Below, one piece after another: positions 45,401-53,154 of a DNA stretch of 64,000 bases (the stretch's first letter is position 1; the number at the start of each line of letters is the position of its first letter). The stretch covers positions 1,550,001 to 1,614,000 of the forward strand of contig NZ_JBNTQY010000001.1 of the NCBI RefSeq assembly GCF_051209875.1. Reading direction: 5' to 3'. The notes beneath the pieces are model-generated. The model worked only from the letters and a program-made list of their open reading frames with translations, had not been told where the DNA came from and did no database searches. The DNA comes from Emticicia sp051209875. GTDB taxonomy: Bacteria > Bacteroidota > Bacteroidia > Cytophagales > Spirosomataceae. Made by a program: the position numbers and the translations under genes.

Positions 45401-45770
45401 CTGCATACGCCAAAGCTTTTTTCTCTCTTTGGATACCAATAGCAGTAACAACTACTTCTGACAACTGTTTTGTGTCGGCACCAAGCGATACATTTACAAC
45501 CGACTGGCTGCCTAATTTTACTTCTTGGGTATTCATACCAACAAAACTGAATACCAAAGTACTCCCACTCACAGCCTCAATTGAGTAGTTACCCTCTACG
45601 TCGGTTTGAGAACCTTTAGAAGTACCTTTTACTTGCACCGAAACACCCGGTAATCCAGAGCCATCATCTGATGACGTTACTTTACCTGTAATCTTCTTGC
45701 CTTGTGCCATTACAGCAAAGGACATGATGACTCCCAGCAAACTAAGAAGTAGATTCTTCTTCATGTACAT
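42483..45770 (-). CDS. SusC/RagA family TonB-linked outer membrane protein
   Basis: 1095 aa. Signal peptide (LLGVIMSFAVMAQG), carboxypeptidase-regulatory domain at about 25-105 (KVTSSDDGSGLPGVSVQVKG), TonB-box-like region QLSEVVVTAIG, plug with APGQATRITIRGANS and NQPLFVVDGIPFDNS, and the SusC signature VLKGAAASALYGSRAANGVVVITT. The barrel ends FDLGAAPSTRRYGINLSVSF with terminal aromatic Phe. It imports a glycan, peptide or other oligomer with SusD. The start is 45770; a second in-frame ATG lies two codons later. Promoter-like box at 45807-45814. Confidence 0.96.
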   Translation of the reverse strand: MYMKKNLLLSLLGVIMSFAVMAQGKKITGKVTSSDDGSGLPGVSVQVKGTSKGSQTDVEGNYSIEAVSGSTLVFSFVGMNTQEVKLGSQSVVNVSLGADTKQLSEVVVTAIGIQREKKALAYAVSSVSAESLQQRSEPDALRAMNGKVPGVNIISGGGAPGQATRITIRGANSFSGNNQPLFVVDGIPFDNSVNATDGFNQNTVTSNRAYDIDPNNVESLTVLKGAAASALYGSRAANGVVVITTKAGSKNAKKGLEVTYNTSYSTEKISTVPDYQDSYTQGSNQTYNGGFIGNWGSAFPAEVDRINQALGFERYSKIIDGNYAAGFVPNPITGVAYGAARYKTAFPELLDAKGNAVPYELKPYDIIGGFFRQGHVIENSFNISSTGNTTTISAGASRTTNKGIIPGSSSDRTTLNFGGNATLTNKITLSGNVNYVSTNQASPQSGAGYYADYGGLAATGSIYSRLFYLPRNFDLNGLPFENPVTGANVFYRALDNPLWTAKYNTYNSKVNRVFGNMALTYDVAPWLNVTAKGGINTYAETRRNVYRPGGNSVPLGSVTRADITNTELDFTFLASANKDITEKINMHLLVGFNANQRYKNISNVVGQTIIDPNLLIVGGTNTQFANEFSSKRRLYGYFAEYGVSYNNYAFLTATVRNDHSSTLPAANNSYIYPSVSGSFIFTEAFKLPTNILSFGKIRANIAKVGKDADPYQVFTSYNFAVQYYGGAPISATSLPTVLSNATLKPEFTTEYELGTELQFFKNRIGVDLAYFNRVSTDLIVTARIPTSSGFDYKATNAGKIINRGWELGLNLVPIKLNNGFTWNSFVAYTRLRSEVVDAGPSGELFLGGTGLSSTGTMHRNGFPYGMIYGSKNARDDQGNVLISPTTGLPLQNPTSEILANPAPKYTVGWTNTFTFKGFTLTALMDYRVGGSMFSATAASLLLRGQLKFSEDREGMRVIPGILGDPQTYKPLLDESGKTIPNTIPMTAFQSHFSNGYGAYGADETNIYDITTIRLREVSLGYNVPKAFLKKTLPFIGGLRISGSGRNLWFKSPNMLTGLNFDPEVLSNFADSNIQGFDLGAAPSTRRYGINLSVSF

Positions 45771-45806
45771 TTTAGTTTAGGTTTATAATTAAAGAAACAT
45801 TAGGTA

Positions 45807-45814
45807 CAAAAATA
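45807..45814 (-). promoter_or_regulatory. Candidate -7 box for the SusC operon
   Basis: TATTTTTG on the minus strand, 36 nt upstream of the SusC start. The leader would be about 30 nt. Confidence 0.45.
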
Positions 45815-46198
45815 CTTATTTTAAACAAATAATAAAACAAGAACCTTGCACATTCTTGGATTAAACATATAATAATTTTCATAAATGACGAAATAAAATT
45901 GGCAAAATTTGTAAAATTCTTTATATAGTTATTTTTAATATCAAAAGAATGCAATACTTTTAGTTTATTTTATAAATATGCACTTATCCCAAATATAGTT
46001 TTGGTATTAGACGTATATACACAATTTTAATCTTTGTCAGAATGAATAATTTAGTGATTTTTACTCATAATATTAAATTTTGAAAATTCTTGAAAAAATG
46101 CAATCTTTACAATCCAAAATTTAGTATGCAAGACGAATATTTTATCGACAAAATGCTTTATTGTAACTATCTTGTAAAAAAATATATAGACCAAATCT
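45815..46198. other. AT-rich divergent spacer between SusC and the McrB-like gene
   Basis: No gene recognised. A TAGTTTTG at 45996-46003 might be a promoter for the McrB-like gene, about 200 nt upstream of its ATG; no -33 partner. Nothing else stands out. Confidence 0.4.
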
Positions 46199-47716
46199 AT
46201 GATCATAGTACCTAAGCAAAAAGAAGTCCTCATTAAAAAACTTCAAGAAATTGACAATCGGGAAGCATGTCTCAAGTTTTTTGTACTTTTACAAGAACTC
46301 ATCGAAGTAACGAACTTTGATATTGATGACCCAAGAATCGCTTTTTCAGTTAGAAAAGATAAAGGAATCACTGCTAATATTAACTTCTACGCAGCCCTAA
46401 AACTGTATCGACAAAATGGCGTTTGGCTCGATTTAATGTTCTTTAAAAGAGATGAATCTTTGTTTAATAAATATAAAGGGATTAAAATTTCAAGGCTTGC
46501 TGATAGCTCTGATTTCTTATACATACAAATTCCTTTTGAACAAAAACATATCCTTGATGATACTAAGGTAATGAGTGCTTGGCAGCATTGCTTAGAAGAA
46601 TTGAAAGCTACTGCGGTGTCGAGCATGAAGAAAGAACACCATAATCATTATATGTATCAGGTTGCTGAAAGTGAAAGCCTCCGTAATGAATTATTTTGGG
46701 AAATAGCAAATCCAGATAAAGTCTATACTTTGGAAAATACCCCAAATACCATTTATGAAACAGAATCAAAGTATGTTATTAAATTAAATATCCCACTAAA
46801 CTTAATATTTTATGGCCCTCCTGGCACTGGAAAGACTTTTGAAGTACAAAAAATATCCCAAAATGTTGATAATCAATTTGTGACTTTTCATCAATCATAT
46901 AGTTATGAAGATTTTTTAGAGGGAATTCGCCCTATCTCTAAAAACGGACAAATATATTATGAAGTACTGAAAGGTGTTTTTTATCAATCTTGCTTAGCAG
47001 CCCTACAAAAAGCTGGCTATAAAACATTTATGGATGCTATTGAAGATTCTAAAGAAAGCCGTGAATTGAAATTTAAACAAGCTCCAAGCGAGTTATTGAT
47101 TATTGATGAAATAAATCGGGCAAATATTTCTAAGGTCTTTGGCGAGCTTATTTCGCTCATTGAAGATGATAAAAGACTTGGTGCAAAAAATGAACTGTGG
47201 CTTACTTTACCTTATTCTCAAGAAAGTTTTGGAGTGCCAGCAAACCTACATATTGTTGGAACAATGAATACCGCTGATCGTTCTATTGCTTTGTTGGATG
47301 TTGCGTTGAGGCGAAGATTTTCATTTCAAGAAATGATGCCACAACCGCACCTGTTAATAGAAGTAGAGGGAGTGAACTTAGAGAAGCTTTTAAGTAAAAT
47401 TAATCAGAGAATTGAATTTTTGATTGACCGTGATCACACGATTGGTCATGCGTATCTAATTGATTGTCAGTCGATTATGCAGTTGTGTAAGGTATTTGTG
47501 CATAAAATTATTCCTTTGCTTCAAGAATATTTTTATAATGATTGGGAGAAAATTAGACTCGTTTTAGGAAATGATTTGGTGCTTCGTGAAACCTTGAAAA
47601 CCAAAACTATTTTTGGCCAAAATTTAGATGATTTTGAAGATGAGTCCTATCGTTATTTTATTAATCCTGATTTAATTACAGGTGAAATAGGAGCGGAGAT
47701 ATTTTTGAATTTGTAA
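46199..47716 (+). CDS. McrB-like AAA+ NTPase with unknown N-terminal domain, no McrC
   Basis: 505 aa. The C-terminal ~300 residues are a McrB-type AAA+ module: Walker A GPPGTGKT at 206-213, Walker B LLIIDEINRAN at 299-309, and MNTADRS at 356-362, the McrB GTPase signature, followed by ALLDVALRRRF. The first ~195 residues (MIIVPKQKEVLIKKLQEIDN...) form a separate domain with no family I can name; in McrB relatives this region reads modified DNA or other signals. McrC nuclease normally follows; here a terminator follows 20 nt on and the next gene is antisense. Possible single-gene defence protein, or a NTPase reused elsewhere. Confidence 0.85.
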   Translation: MIIVPKQKEVLIKKLQEIDNREACLKFFVLLQELIEVTNFDIDDPRIAFSVRKDKGITANINFYAALKLYRQNGVWLDLMFFKRDESLFNKYKGIKISRLADSSDFLYIQIPFEQKHILDDTKVMSAWQHCLEELKATAVSSMKKEHHNHYMYQVAESESLRNELFWEIANPDKVYTLENTPNTIYETESKYVIKLNIPLNLIFYGPPGTGKTFEVQKISQNVDNQFVTFHQSYSYEDFLEGIRPISKNGQIYYEVLKGVFYQSCLAALQKAGYKTFMDAIEDSKESRELKFKQAPSELLIIDEINRANISKVFGELISLIEDDKRLGAKNELWLTLPYSQESFGVPANLHIVGTMNTADRSIALLDVALRRRFSFQEMMPQPHLLIEVEGVNLEKLLSKINQRIEFLIDRDHTIGHAYLIDCQSIMQLCKVFVHKIIPLLQEYFYNDWEKIRLVLGNDLVLRETLKTKTIFGQNLDDFEDESYRYFINPDLITGEIGAEIFLNL

Positions 47717-47735
47717 TTTGTCGCTTTTGAGAAAA

Positions 47736-47772
47736 ACTGTTGCCTAATTGAAATTGAAGGCAACAGTCTTTT
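47736..47772 (+). terminator. Rho-independent terminator after the McrB-like gene
   Basis: ACTGTTGCCT (47736-47745) pairs perfectly with AGGCAACAGT (47758-47767), followed by CTTTT. It confirms the gene is a single-gene unit. Confidence 0.8.
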
Positions 47773-47799
47773 AAAAACACTTATACTTACTTTTAAAAC

Positions 47800-47832
47800 C
47801 GTTCCGTTCTCTAAGCGAAACCGAAGGGAACG
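47800..47832. repeat. Inverted repeat CGTTCC/GGAACG
   Basis: CGTTCC (47800-47805) and GGAACG (47827-47832) bracket CTCTAAGCGAAACCGAAG. A GC-rich patch in AT-rich spacer at the end of the ATP-grasp gene. Confidence 0.35.
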
Positions 47833-47837
47833 TGAGC

Positions 47838-48854
47838 TTACCCAAAATGTTGCTTCACAATTGTTAGAATATCCCCAAAAGGCATAGGTTTTATGCCTTT
47901 TTTTTGATTTTGAATACTTATATCAGCTGCACGTCTCCAGTGCCACATCAAATCTCGATAGGCTTGCCAAAGAAAATATTTCGGGTCATAGATATGACCA
48001 GGGTCAGAACTTACACCATTTAATTCCATGATTTTAATATTCTTGCCTTCATAAAGTTCTTCTATACTCGACACTTTTATGTCAAAACGCCCATAAAAAA
48101 AACCGTCATAGCTTTTGGAAATTTCGGTAAAAACTTCATCTAATTTCCTATTAATCAGGTGATTAACGTTAATAAACTTCGTTCCGCGACAATGATTGCC
48201 GATAGGTTCGAGTAAGCGTTTTTCACCCAAAGGTAGTATTTCGTTGATCTCTTCGCCCATACGTTTTTGCAAAGACTCTAACTGAAATCTGGCACGTGTA
48301 TCTTGTAAAATCAATGCTTCAATGCTTGATTTGCCGTCACCCGTAACTGTCAAAAATTCTTTCATAGTCAAAGAAGAAACTTTACCCAATTTTTCGCTGG
48401 GTAAACGACTAAAAAGCACACCCAATTCGATAGGAAAAGTAACAAATTCTTGAATTAAATAATCTTCAGAAATATGGGTATGGTATTTTAAAAGCTCTTC
48501 TTCTGAATGGATTTTTTCTACTGAATTTCCTCTTTCTCCAACATTTGGTTTGGCAATAATTGGATAAGGTAAGTTATTGTTTATCAGTAAACTAATTGTT
48601 TTTTTAAAAGAGGTTTGCTTTGCTATAAAGACAGTTTTTGCTAAATATTTGGGCGAAATATTTTTTAGAATCTCGGTCTTATGTTCGCCATAAAAACCTC
48701 CTGCTTCAATGCTGGGATTGACTGCCGTAAAATATGCCAAAGATTTGGCACGTATAGCTTGGTAAATCCAATATGGAGCCATTGGTAAATAAAACACCCA
48801 CCATGACCAATATTCGTAATTAAAAAATTTCACTAAAAATAAGGGAGTTCGCAT
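47838..48854 (-). CDS. ATP-grasp domain ligase-like protein
   Basis: 338 aa. An N-terminal region with aromatic motifs (WSWWVFYLPMAPYWIYQA) precedes an ATP-grasp fold: PIIAKPNVGERGNSVEKI (ATP-binding Lys and Gly loop at about 115), LIQEFVTFPIELGVLF, and the metal-binding KIMELNGVSSDPGHIY near the C-terminus. Related to D-Ala-D-Ala ligase-like carboxylate-amine ligases, but the acceptor is not identifiable. It is followed on the plus-strand coordinate by a palindrome and the DoxX gene on the same strand, so it may belong to the minus-strand set 47838-50498. Confidence 0.8.
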   Translation of the reverse strand: MRTPLFLVKFFNYEYWSWWVFYLPMAPYWIYQAIRAKSLAYFTAVNPSIEAGGFYGEHKTEILKNISPKYLAKTVFIAKQTSFKKTISLLINNNLPYPIIAKPNVGERGNSVEKIHSEEELLKYHTHISEDYLIQEFVTFPIELGVLFSRLPSEKLGKVSSLTMKEFLTVTGDGKSSIEALILQDTRARFQLESLQKRMGEEINEILPLGEKRLLEPIGNHCRGTKFINVNHLINRKLDEVFTEISKSYDGFFYGRFDIKVSSIEELYEGKNIKIMELNGVSSDPGHIYDPKYFLWQAYRDLMWHWRRAADISIQNQKKGIKPMPFGDILTIVKQHFG

Positions 48855-48867
48855 AATATTGCACGAC

Positions 48868-48908
48868 GGGTTTCCTAACCAGTCAAGGTTTAACGGGTTA
48901 GGAAACCC
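48868..48908. repeat. Perfect 13-bp inverted repeat GGGTTTCCTAACC
   Basis: Arms at 48868-48880 and 48896-48908 with a 15-nt loop. The right arm covers the stop codon of the DoxX gene (48898-48900), so the hairpin lies at the 3' end of that gene. Confidence 0.75.
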
Positions 48909-49296
48909 ATTTTACAAAAATAGTTGATATAAAATTTTGTACTTTCATACGTTCAAAAAATAATACAAATGCACAACAAAGAAAAGTGATTAGGGCCATA
49001 CCAAAAAGTTGTCCGCCATCATTCTGTACTTCTATGCCAAGAATTGTGAGGTGAGAAGCAATTGCACCAGCCATTACACCGATGCCTAAAATTGCACCTA
49101 TCCAAGAAGTTCGAGGAATAAGCAATAAGATGGAAGCAATGAGTTCGGCAATACCTGAACCAATTCGGCCGAAAGGTTCGATGCCGAGTGTTGAGAAAAT
49201 ATAGACACTTTCGGGCTGTGCTGTAAATTTAAAATATAATGTTTGTAACATGATAATTGCAGCGATAAATCGTGCTATCAATTGAAGTGTTTTCAT
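48898..49296 (-). CDS. DoxX family membrane protein
   Basis: 132 aa with four predicted helices. KTLQLIARFIAAIIMLQTLYFKFTAQPE, then GIAELIASILLLIPR and IGVMAGAIASHLTILG, as in DoxX. DoxX proteins associate with redox enzymes in some bacteria, function mostly unknown. It is 55 nt downstream of the YHS gene on the same strand, and its stop lies in a perfect palindrome. Confidence 0.85.
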   Translation of the reverse strand: MKTLQLIARFIAAIIMLQTLYFKFTAQPESVYIFSTLGIEPFGRIGSGIAELIASILLLIPRTSWIGAILGIGVMAGAIASHLTILGIEVQNDGGQLFGMALITFLCCAFVLFFERMKVQNFISTIFVKWVS

Positions 49297-49351
49297 TTTT
49301 AGGAAGATTGTTTATTGTTTAAATGATTGATAGTTAGTGATATATGAATAA

Positions 49352-49807
49352 TCATTTGAGTATTTTTATCCAATTTATATCTGCTTGCTTTTTTAATTTT
49401 GCTTCGTTTTTATTCCAATCATCCAGCGTATTTGAGAAAAAATTCTTGTAAAAAAGATTCAGAGTTCCGTTGACAATTTTATAATTTTCAGGGTCAACTT
49501 CTACTTTCTCGCCCTTTGTACCCATCGCAAAAGCACACCAGCCACCATAAGCAGGTTCATATTTGGAGGGATTTTTTTTGAATAATTCCAAGTTTTCATT
49601 AGAAGAAAATTTATAGCTAATCCCATCTTGGATATAAGAAATTTTCCCTTTTAGTGGTTTTCCTAAAAAATAACTTACAGGATCATAGCCCGAGATTGCA
49701 ACTCCTTTTTCAATAAGAAAGTGTTTTTGACGTATCGTCCCATGTACTGTTTCTTGCGAATAAGCAACGAATGATAATAAAACTAAAAATACGGTTATTT
49801 TTTTCAT
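49352..49807 (-). CDS. YHS domain-containing secreted protein
   Basis: 151 aa from the ATG at 49807 (MKKITVFLVLLSFVAYSQE), giving a proper signal peptide; the longer frame to 49885 adds 26 residues without such a signal and overlaps the LysE gene end. The YHS domain is seen in VAISGYDPVSYFLGKPLKG, YKFSSNENLELFKKNPSKY and YGGWCAFAMGTKG. YHS domains bind metals (Cu/Fe/Zn) in some cases. Between LysE (upstream) and DoxX (downstream) on the same strand, an arrangement that suggests a small envelope redox or metal unit. Confidence 0.85.
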   Translation of the reverse strand: MKKITVFLVLLSFVAYSQETVHGTIRQKHFLIEKGVAISGYDPVSYFLGKPLKGKISYIQDGISYKFSSNENLELFKKNPSKYEPAYGGWCAFAMGTKGEKVEVDPENYKIVNGTLNLFYKNFFSNTLDDWNKNEAKLKKQADINWIKILK

Positions 49808-49877
49808 TTTGTTTTTGATTGTTATAATACAAAGGTATTGGTTCTGAATTTTACGAATTGTCGGGAAAATGACAGAT

Positions 49878-50498
49878 TTAAGCAAAAATTTTAATTGCTT
49901 GAAGAATCGCTAAACTTAAAAAAGTATAACCAAAAATGTGATTAACTGAGTAGCGTTGTAAGATTGATGTAATGCGTTGATGATAACGGTGAGCAAACTT
50001 GGCGTATAAGTATAAAATACTAAAAGCTCCAGCCGCCGTTCCTAAAACAAAAGCGAGTTTAGTGCTTAAATCATTGATTATAAAATACTTATGTAGATAA
50101 GCCAGTACAAAAAACCAAAAAGGAAATAATTGCGGATTCAACATTCCAAGCGAAAAACCTTTGATGAAATTAATGTTTTGGCTATGTTTTTCTGAGTGTA
50201 TATGCTTGTTAGATGTTGTTTTTTGAAAGATATTTATCAATCCTATGATAGAAAAGATTGGAATGATGAGAAAGTTTAAAAACTCGATAATGGATTGGTT
50301 GTTTTGTAGAAAAAACAAACCTTTCAAGGCCAAAGATGAATAAATGATTTCGGGGATACTACCACCAATAGCTACTAAAATACCCGCAGAAAAATTACGA
50401 TTCAAGGTTGTTTGAATCACTGCCAAATTGACGGCACCAATATGTATTGAGCCGGCGAAACTAATCAATGCTACAAGAAAAAATAAGATAAAATCCAT
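49878..50498 (-). CDS. LysE/RhtB family transporter
   Basis: 206 aa with six helices. The N-terminus GSIHIGAVNLAVIQTTLNRNF is the conserved LysE-type signature, followed by ILVAIGGSIPEIIYSSLA. These proteins export amino acids or related small molecules. The gene is upstream of the YHS and DoxX genes. Given that the window also encodes lysine metabolism, lysine export is possible but not shown by sequence. Confidence 0.85.
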   Translation of the reverse strand: MDFILFFLVALISFAGSIHIGAVNLAVIQTTLNRNFSAGILVAIGGSIPEIIYSSLALKGLFFLQNNQSIIEFLNFLIIPIFSIIGLINIFQKTTSNKHIHSEKHSQNINFIKGFSLGMLNPQLFPFWFFVLAYLHKYFIINDLSTKLAFVLGTAAGAFSILYLYAKFAHRYHQRITSILQRYSVNHIFGYTFLSLAILQAIKIFA

Positions 50499-50632
50499 CG
50501 TTTTTTTGATTTATGCTGCAAAGTAATGGCTTTAAATACAAAACAAATGTCTTGCTGCCGACAGTATTTATCAGTTTTTAAGTAGAATCCTCAATGCGTT
50601 GTTTGCCAAGTTCCACTAAGGCATTCTCCATT

Positions 50633-50640
50633 ATTTTTGG
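50633..50640 (+). promoter_or_regulatory. Candidate -7 box for the SpoU methyltransferase gene
   Basis: TATTTTTG lies 32 nt upstream of the ATG at 50673. The TTG at 50637, which would open a longer frame, is inside this box, favouring the ATG start. Confidence 0.45.
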
Positions 50641-50672
50641 TAAATTGCGGAAAATTAGAAATTAAGGAAAAG

Positions 50673-51209
50673 ATGAGAAAACTTCAAATGGATGAATTGA
50701 ACCGGCTGTCGGTGGAAGATTTTAAAGAAACGAACAAGAATAATTTTTGTATAATATTAGATGATGTCAGGAGCATGAATAATGTTGGTTCGGCTTTTCG
50801 TACAGCCGATGCTTTTTTGACTGATAAGATTTATTTATGTGGTATTACAGCAAAGCCGCCTCATAGAGAAATAGAAAAAACCGCTTTGGGTTCAACAGAC
50901 TCTGTGTCTTGGGAATACCATGAAAGTATTATAGAATTGATTGAACAACTAAAAGCACAAGACTATATTGTGTTGGCAGTGGAACAAGTAGAAAATAGCT
51001 TAAAATTGAATGATTTTCAGCCAAAAACTAACCAAAAATACGCTTTTGTATTTGGGAATGAGGTTTTTGGTGTAAATGAAAAGGTAGTAGAAATGGCCGA
51101 TAATTGTTTAGAAATTCCACAATTTGGCACAAAACATTCACTCAATATTTCGGTAACAGTAGGTATTATTTGTTGGGATTTTGTGAGTAAAATGACCCTC
51201 CGCCCCTAA
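50673..51209 (+). CDS. SpoU family RNA 2'-O-methyltransferase (TrmH-like)
   Basis: 178 aa from the ATG at 50673, preceded by AAGGAA; an upstream TTG lies within a promoter-like box. The SPOUT knot motifs are clear: LDDVRSMNNVGSAFRTADAF (motif 1, N and R conserved, about 30-48), FVFGNEVFGVNE (motif 2) and LEIPQFGTKHSLNISVTVGI (motif 3). Short TrmH/TrmL-type members methylate the 2'-O of tRNA or rRNA riboses. Target RNA cannot be told. Convergent with pheS, sharing a terminator. Confidence 0.93.
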   Translation: MRKLQMDELNRLSVEDFKETNKNNFCIILDDVRSMNNVGSAFRTADAFLTDKIYLCGITAKPPHREIEKTALGSTDSVSWEYHESIIELIEQLKAQDYIVLAVEQVENSLKLNDFQPKTNQKYAFVFGNEVFGVNEKVVEMADNCLEIPQFGTKHSLNISVTVGIICWDFVSKMTLRP

Positions 51210-51242
51210 AGAGAAGCTTCTGTTTATATGTAATAGAAAAAA

Positions 51243-51280
51243 ATAGATTGTTTCAATTCATTGAAACAATCTATTTTTTT
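51243..51280. terminator. Bidirectional terminator between the SpoU gene and pheS
   Basis: ATAGATTGTTTCAAT (51243-51257) and its complement (51260-51274) form a 15-bp stem with a two-base loop, flanked by an A-run and a T-run. Confidence 0.85.
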
Positions 51281-51295
51281 GTTAGCTCGGGGGGC

Positions 51296-52324
51296 TTAAA
51301 ACTGTCTCAAAAACCTTACATCGTTTTCAAAGAAAACACGCAGGTCATTGATTCCGTATCGGAGCATTGTGATACGCTCGATACCCATACCAAAAGCAAA
51401 ACCCGTATATTCTTCAGAGTCGATACCACTATTTTTTAAAACATTTGGGTCAACCATACCTGAGCCAGCAATTTCTACCCAACCAGAATGTTTACAAATA
51501 TTACAACCAGAACCTTTACAGATAAAACATGAAATATCAATTTCGGCACTTGGTTCGGTAAATGGGAAATAACTCGGACGCAAACGTATCTTGGTATCTT
51601 TGCCAAACATTTCTTTTGCAAAATGATAAAGTGTATCTTTCAAGTCCTTGAAACTTACATTTTTATCTACATATAAACCTTCGATTTGATGAAACTGGCA
51701 ATGGGCTCTTGCTGAAATGGCTTCATTGCGATAAACCCGACCAATCATCAACGAGCGAATCGGTGGTTTTTTACGTTCCATTAAGCGAACTTGCACATTC
51801 GATGTATGCGTACGAAGCAAAACATCATCTTTTTGTATATCTTTCTTTTCCACAAAAAAAGTATCTTGCATCTCACGAGCAGGATGGTCTTCAGGGAAAT
51901 TTAAGGCTGTAAAATTGTACCAATCAGTTTCGATTTCAGGCCCATCTTCATGATTAAAACCCATCCGAGCAAAAATCTCTAATACACGTTGACGGGTTAG
52001 GGTAAGCGGGTGAATCGTACCAGCAAAATTGGGTGCGACAGGCATCGTTAAATCAAGACCACCTTGATTGGCAGAATCGTCAGCACTTTGTTCAATCGCT
52101 TCTGTAAAAACCTTCAATTGTTGTTCTGCAAGGTTTTTTAACTTATTAAGTTCTTGTCCAACTGCTCTTTTTTGGTCATTTGCAACAGTTTTAAACTCCT
52201 CAAATAAATCATTTAAAATACCTTTTCGGCTAATATATTTTATCCGAAATTTATCTAAGTCATCTTTATTACTGACTATTGCTGAGTTTACTTCCTCAAA
52301 TAAAGTTTGAATCTTGTCTAACAC
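51296..52324 (-). CDS. pheS: Phenylalanyl-tRNA synthetase alpha subunit
   Basis: 342 aa. N-terminal coiled coil (about 1-90), then class II core: HPLTLTRQRVLEIFARMGF, motif 2 HCQFHQIEGLYVDKN, motif 3 GFAFGMGIERITMLRYGI. Four cysteines in CFICKGSGCNICKHSGW form a probable zinc knuckle, a feature seen in many Bacteroidota and other PheS. pheT is not adjacent, as is usual in this phylum. Confidence 0.97.
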   Translation of the reverse strand: MLDKIQTLFEEVNSAIVSNKDDLDKFRIKYISRKGILNDLFEEFKTVANDQKRAVGQELNKLKNLAEQQLKVFTEAIEQSADDSANQGGLDLTMPVAPNFAGTIHPLTLTRQRVLEIFARMGFNHEDGPEIETDWYNFTALNFPEDHPAREMQDTFFVEKKDIQKDDVLLRTHTSNVQVRLMERKKPPIRSLMIGRVYRNEAISARAHCQFHQIEGLYVDKNVSFKDLKDTLYHFAKEMFGKDTKIRLRPSYFPFTEPSAEIDISCFICKGSGCNICKHSGWVEIAGSGMVDPNVLKNSGIDSEEYTGFAFGMGIERITMLRYGINDLRVFFENDVRFLRQF

Positions 52325-52351
52325 CTGTGTACCGTTTAATAAAATTTAGCA

Positions 52352-52359
52352 CAAATATA
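52352..52359 (-). promoter_or_regulatory. Candidate -7 box for pheS
   Basis: TATATTTG on the minus strand, 28 nt upstream of the pheS start. Confidence 0.4.
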
Positions 52360-52543
52360 TAAATATTGTCAGAATCTCCCATAATTTTACTTATCAAATA
52401 GAAAATGATATACCAAATGTAGGGTATTTATCAATACGTAGTATTACGCATTTTGATAAGGGATTTTACTTGAAATTATTATTGTTTTATTTGTAAGTAG
52501 TTGATAATTAGCTTTTTACGTATTTTGCTGAGGTTTAAGCTAA

Positions 52544-52575
52544 TTTGCATACTTATTTTTTAAGGGTTAAGTTTG
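52544..52575 (+). promoter_or_regulatory. Candidate Bacteroidota promoter for the LytTR gene
   Basis: TTTG at 52544-52547, a 20-nt spacer and TAAGTTTG at 52568-52575 fit the -33/-7 consensus well. Predicted start about 18 nt before the ATG at 52601. Confidence 0.6.
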
Positions 52576-52600
52576 AAGTATAAACTTTCCTCAAGAAGAA

Positions 52601-52987
52601 ATGAATCAACTACTCAATACTTCAAACTGCTCAATAAGAAAAACTTTAGATTCAAAAAGTAAACTAATTAAATTACACTATTCGAATCGTTTTGTAACAA
52701 TACCTGTTGAAAAAATAATTCGTTTAGAAGGTGATTGTAATTATACTGTTGTACATACCCAAAATAACCAGTATGTCTCTTCACGGACTTTAAAACATTT
52801 TGAAGATATTTTAGATGATAATATTTTTGTGAGAGTACATAAATCGCATATTGTAAATATGCTGCATATTAAAGATTTACAACCAGCGTGTTTTGAAATA
52901 AAATTTGAAAAGGGAAATCCAATTGAAGTTTCTCGTCGTAAATTAAAAGAGGTTGTTAAAAAATTTGCAATTTACAGATTTAAGTAG
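52601..52987 (+). CDS. Single-domain LytTR DNA-binding regulator
   Basis: 128 aa. Residues ~30-125 are a LytTR domain: IIRLEGDCNYTVVHTQNN, SSRTLKHFEDIL, FVRVHKSHIVNMLHIKDL and VSRRKLKEV. There is no receiver domain, so it is a free-standing regulator rather than a LytR-type response regulator. LytTR domains bind direct repeats upstream of target genes. Neighbouring genes (pheS, VanX-type dipeptidase) give no clear regulon. It has a good promoter and its own terminator. Confidence 0.92.
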   Translation: MNQLLNTSNCSIRKTLDSKSKLIKLHYSNRFVTIPVEKIIRLEGDCNYTVVHTQNNQYVSSRTLKHFEDILDDNIFVRVHKSHIVNMLHIKDLQPACFEIKFEKGNPIEVSRRKLKEVVKKFAIYRFK

Positions 52988-53066
52988 ATATTTTTGTTTA
53001 CTGAAGTATTAAAGATTTTGGTATTATATTCTTTTCATAATACTTTTTAGTGGTTAGGTGATGAAC

Positions 53067-53097
53067 AAAGCAACCGTCTTCTGGATGGTTGCTTTTT
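53067..53097 (+). terminator. Terminator after the LytTR gene
   Basis: AAAGCAACC pairs with GGTTGCTTT, extended inward by TC/GA with a wobble pair, and is followed by T residues. Confidence 0.75.
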
Positions 53098-53154
53098 GCT
53101 TTTTTATAGAGATAAAAATCGAGATTAGAAAATATTTTTCTGTAAAAATGACCT

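Noticed and set aside
45124..45588. 154-codon frame opposite the SusC plug region
   Set aside because: Antisense shadow of conserved SusC sequence; codon pattern follows the SusC frame.
51248..51439. Open frame across the terminator and the end of pheS
   Set aside because: It begins inside the bidirectional terminator and overlaps pheS on the other strand.
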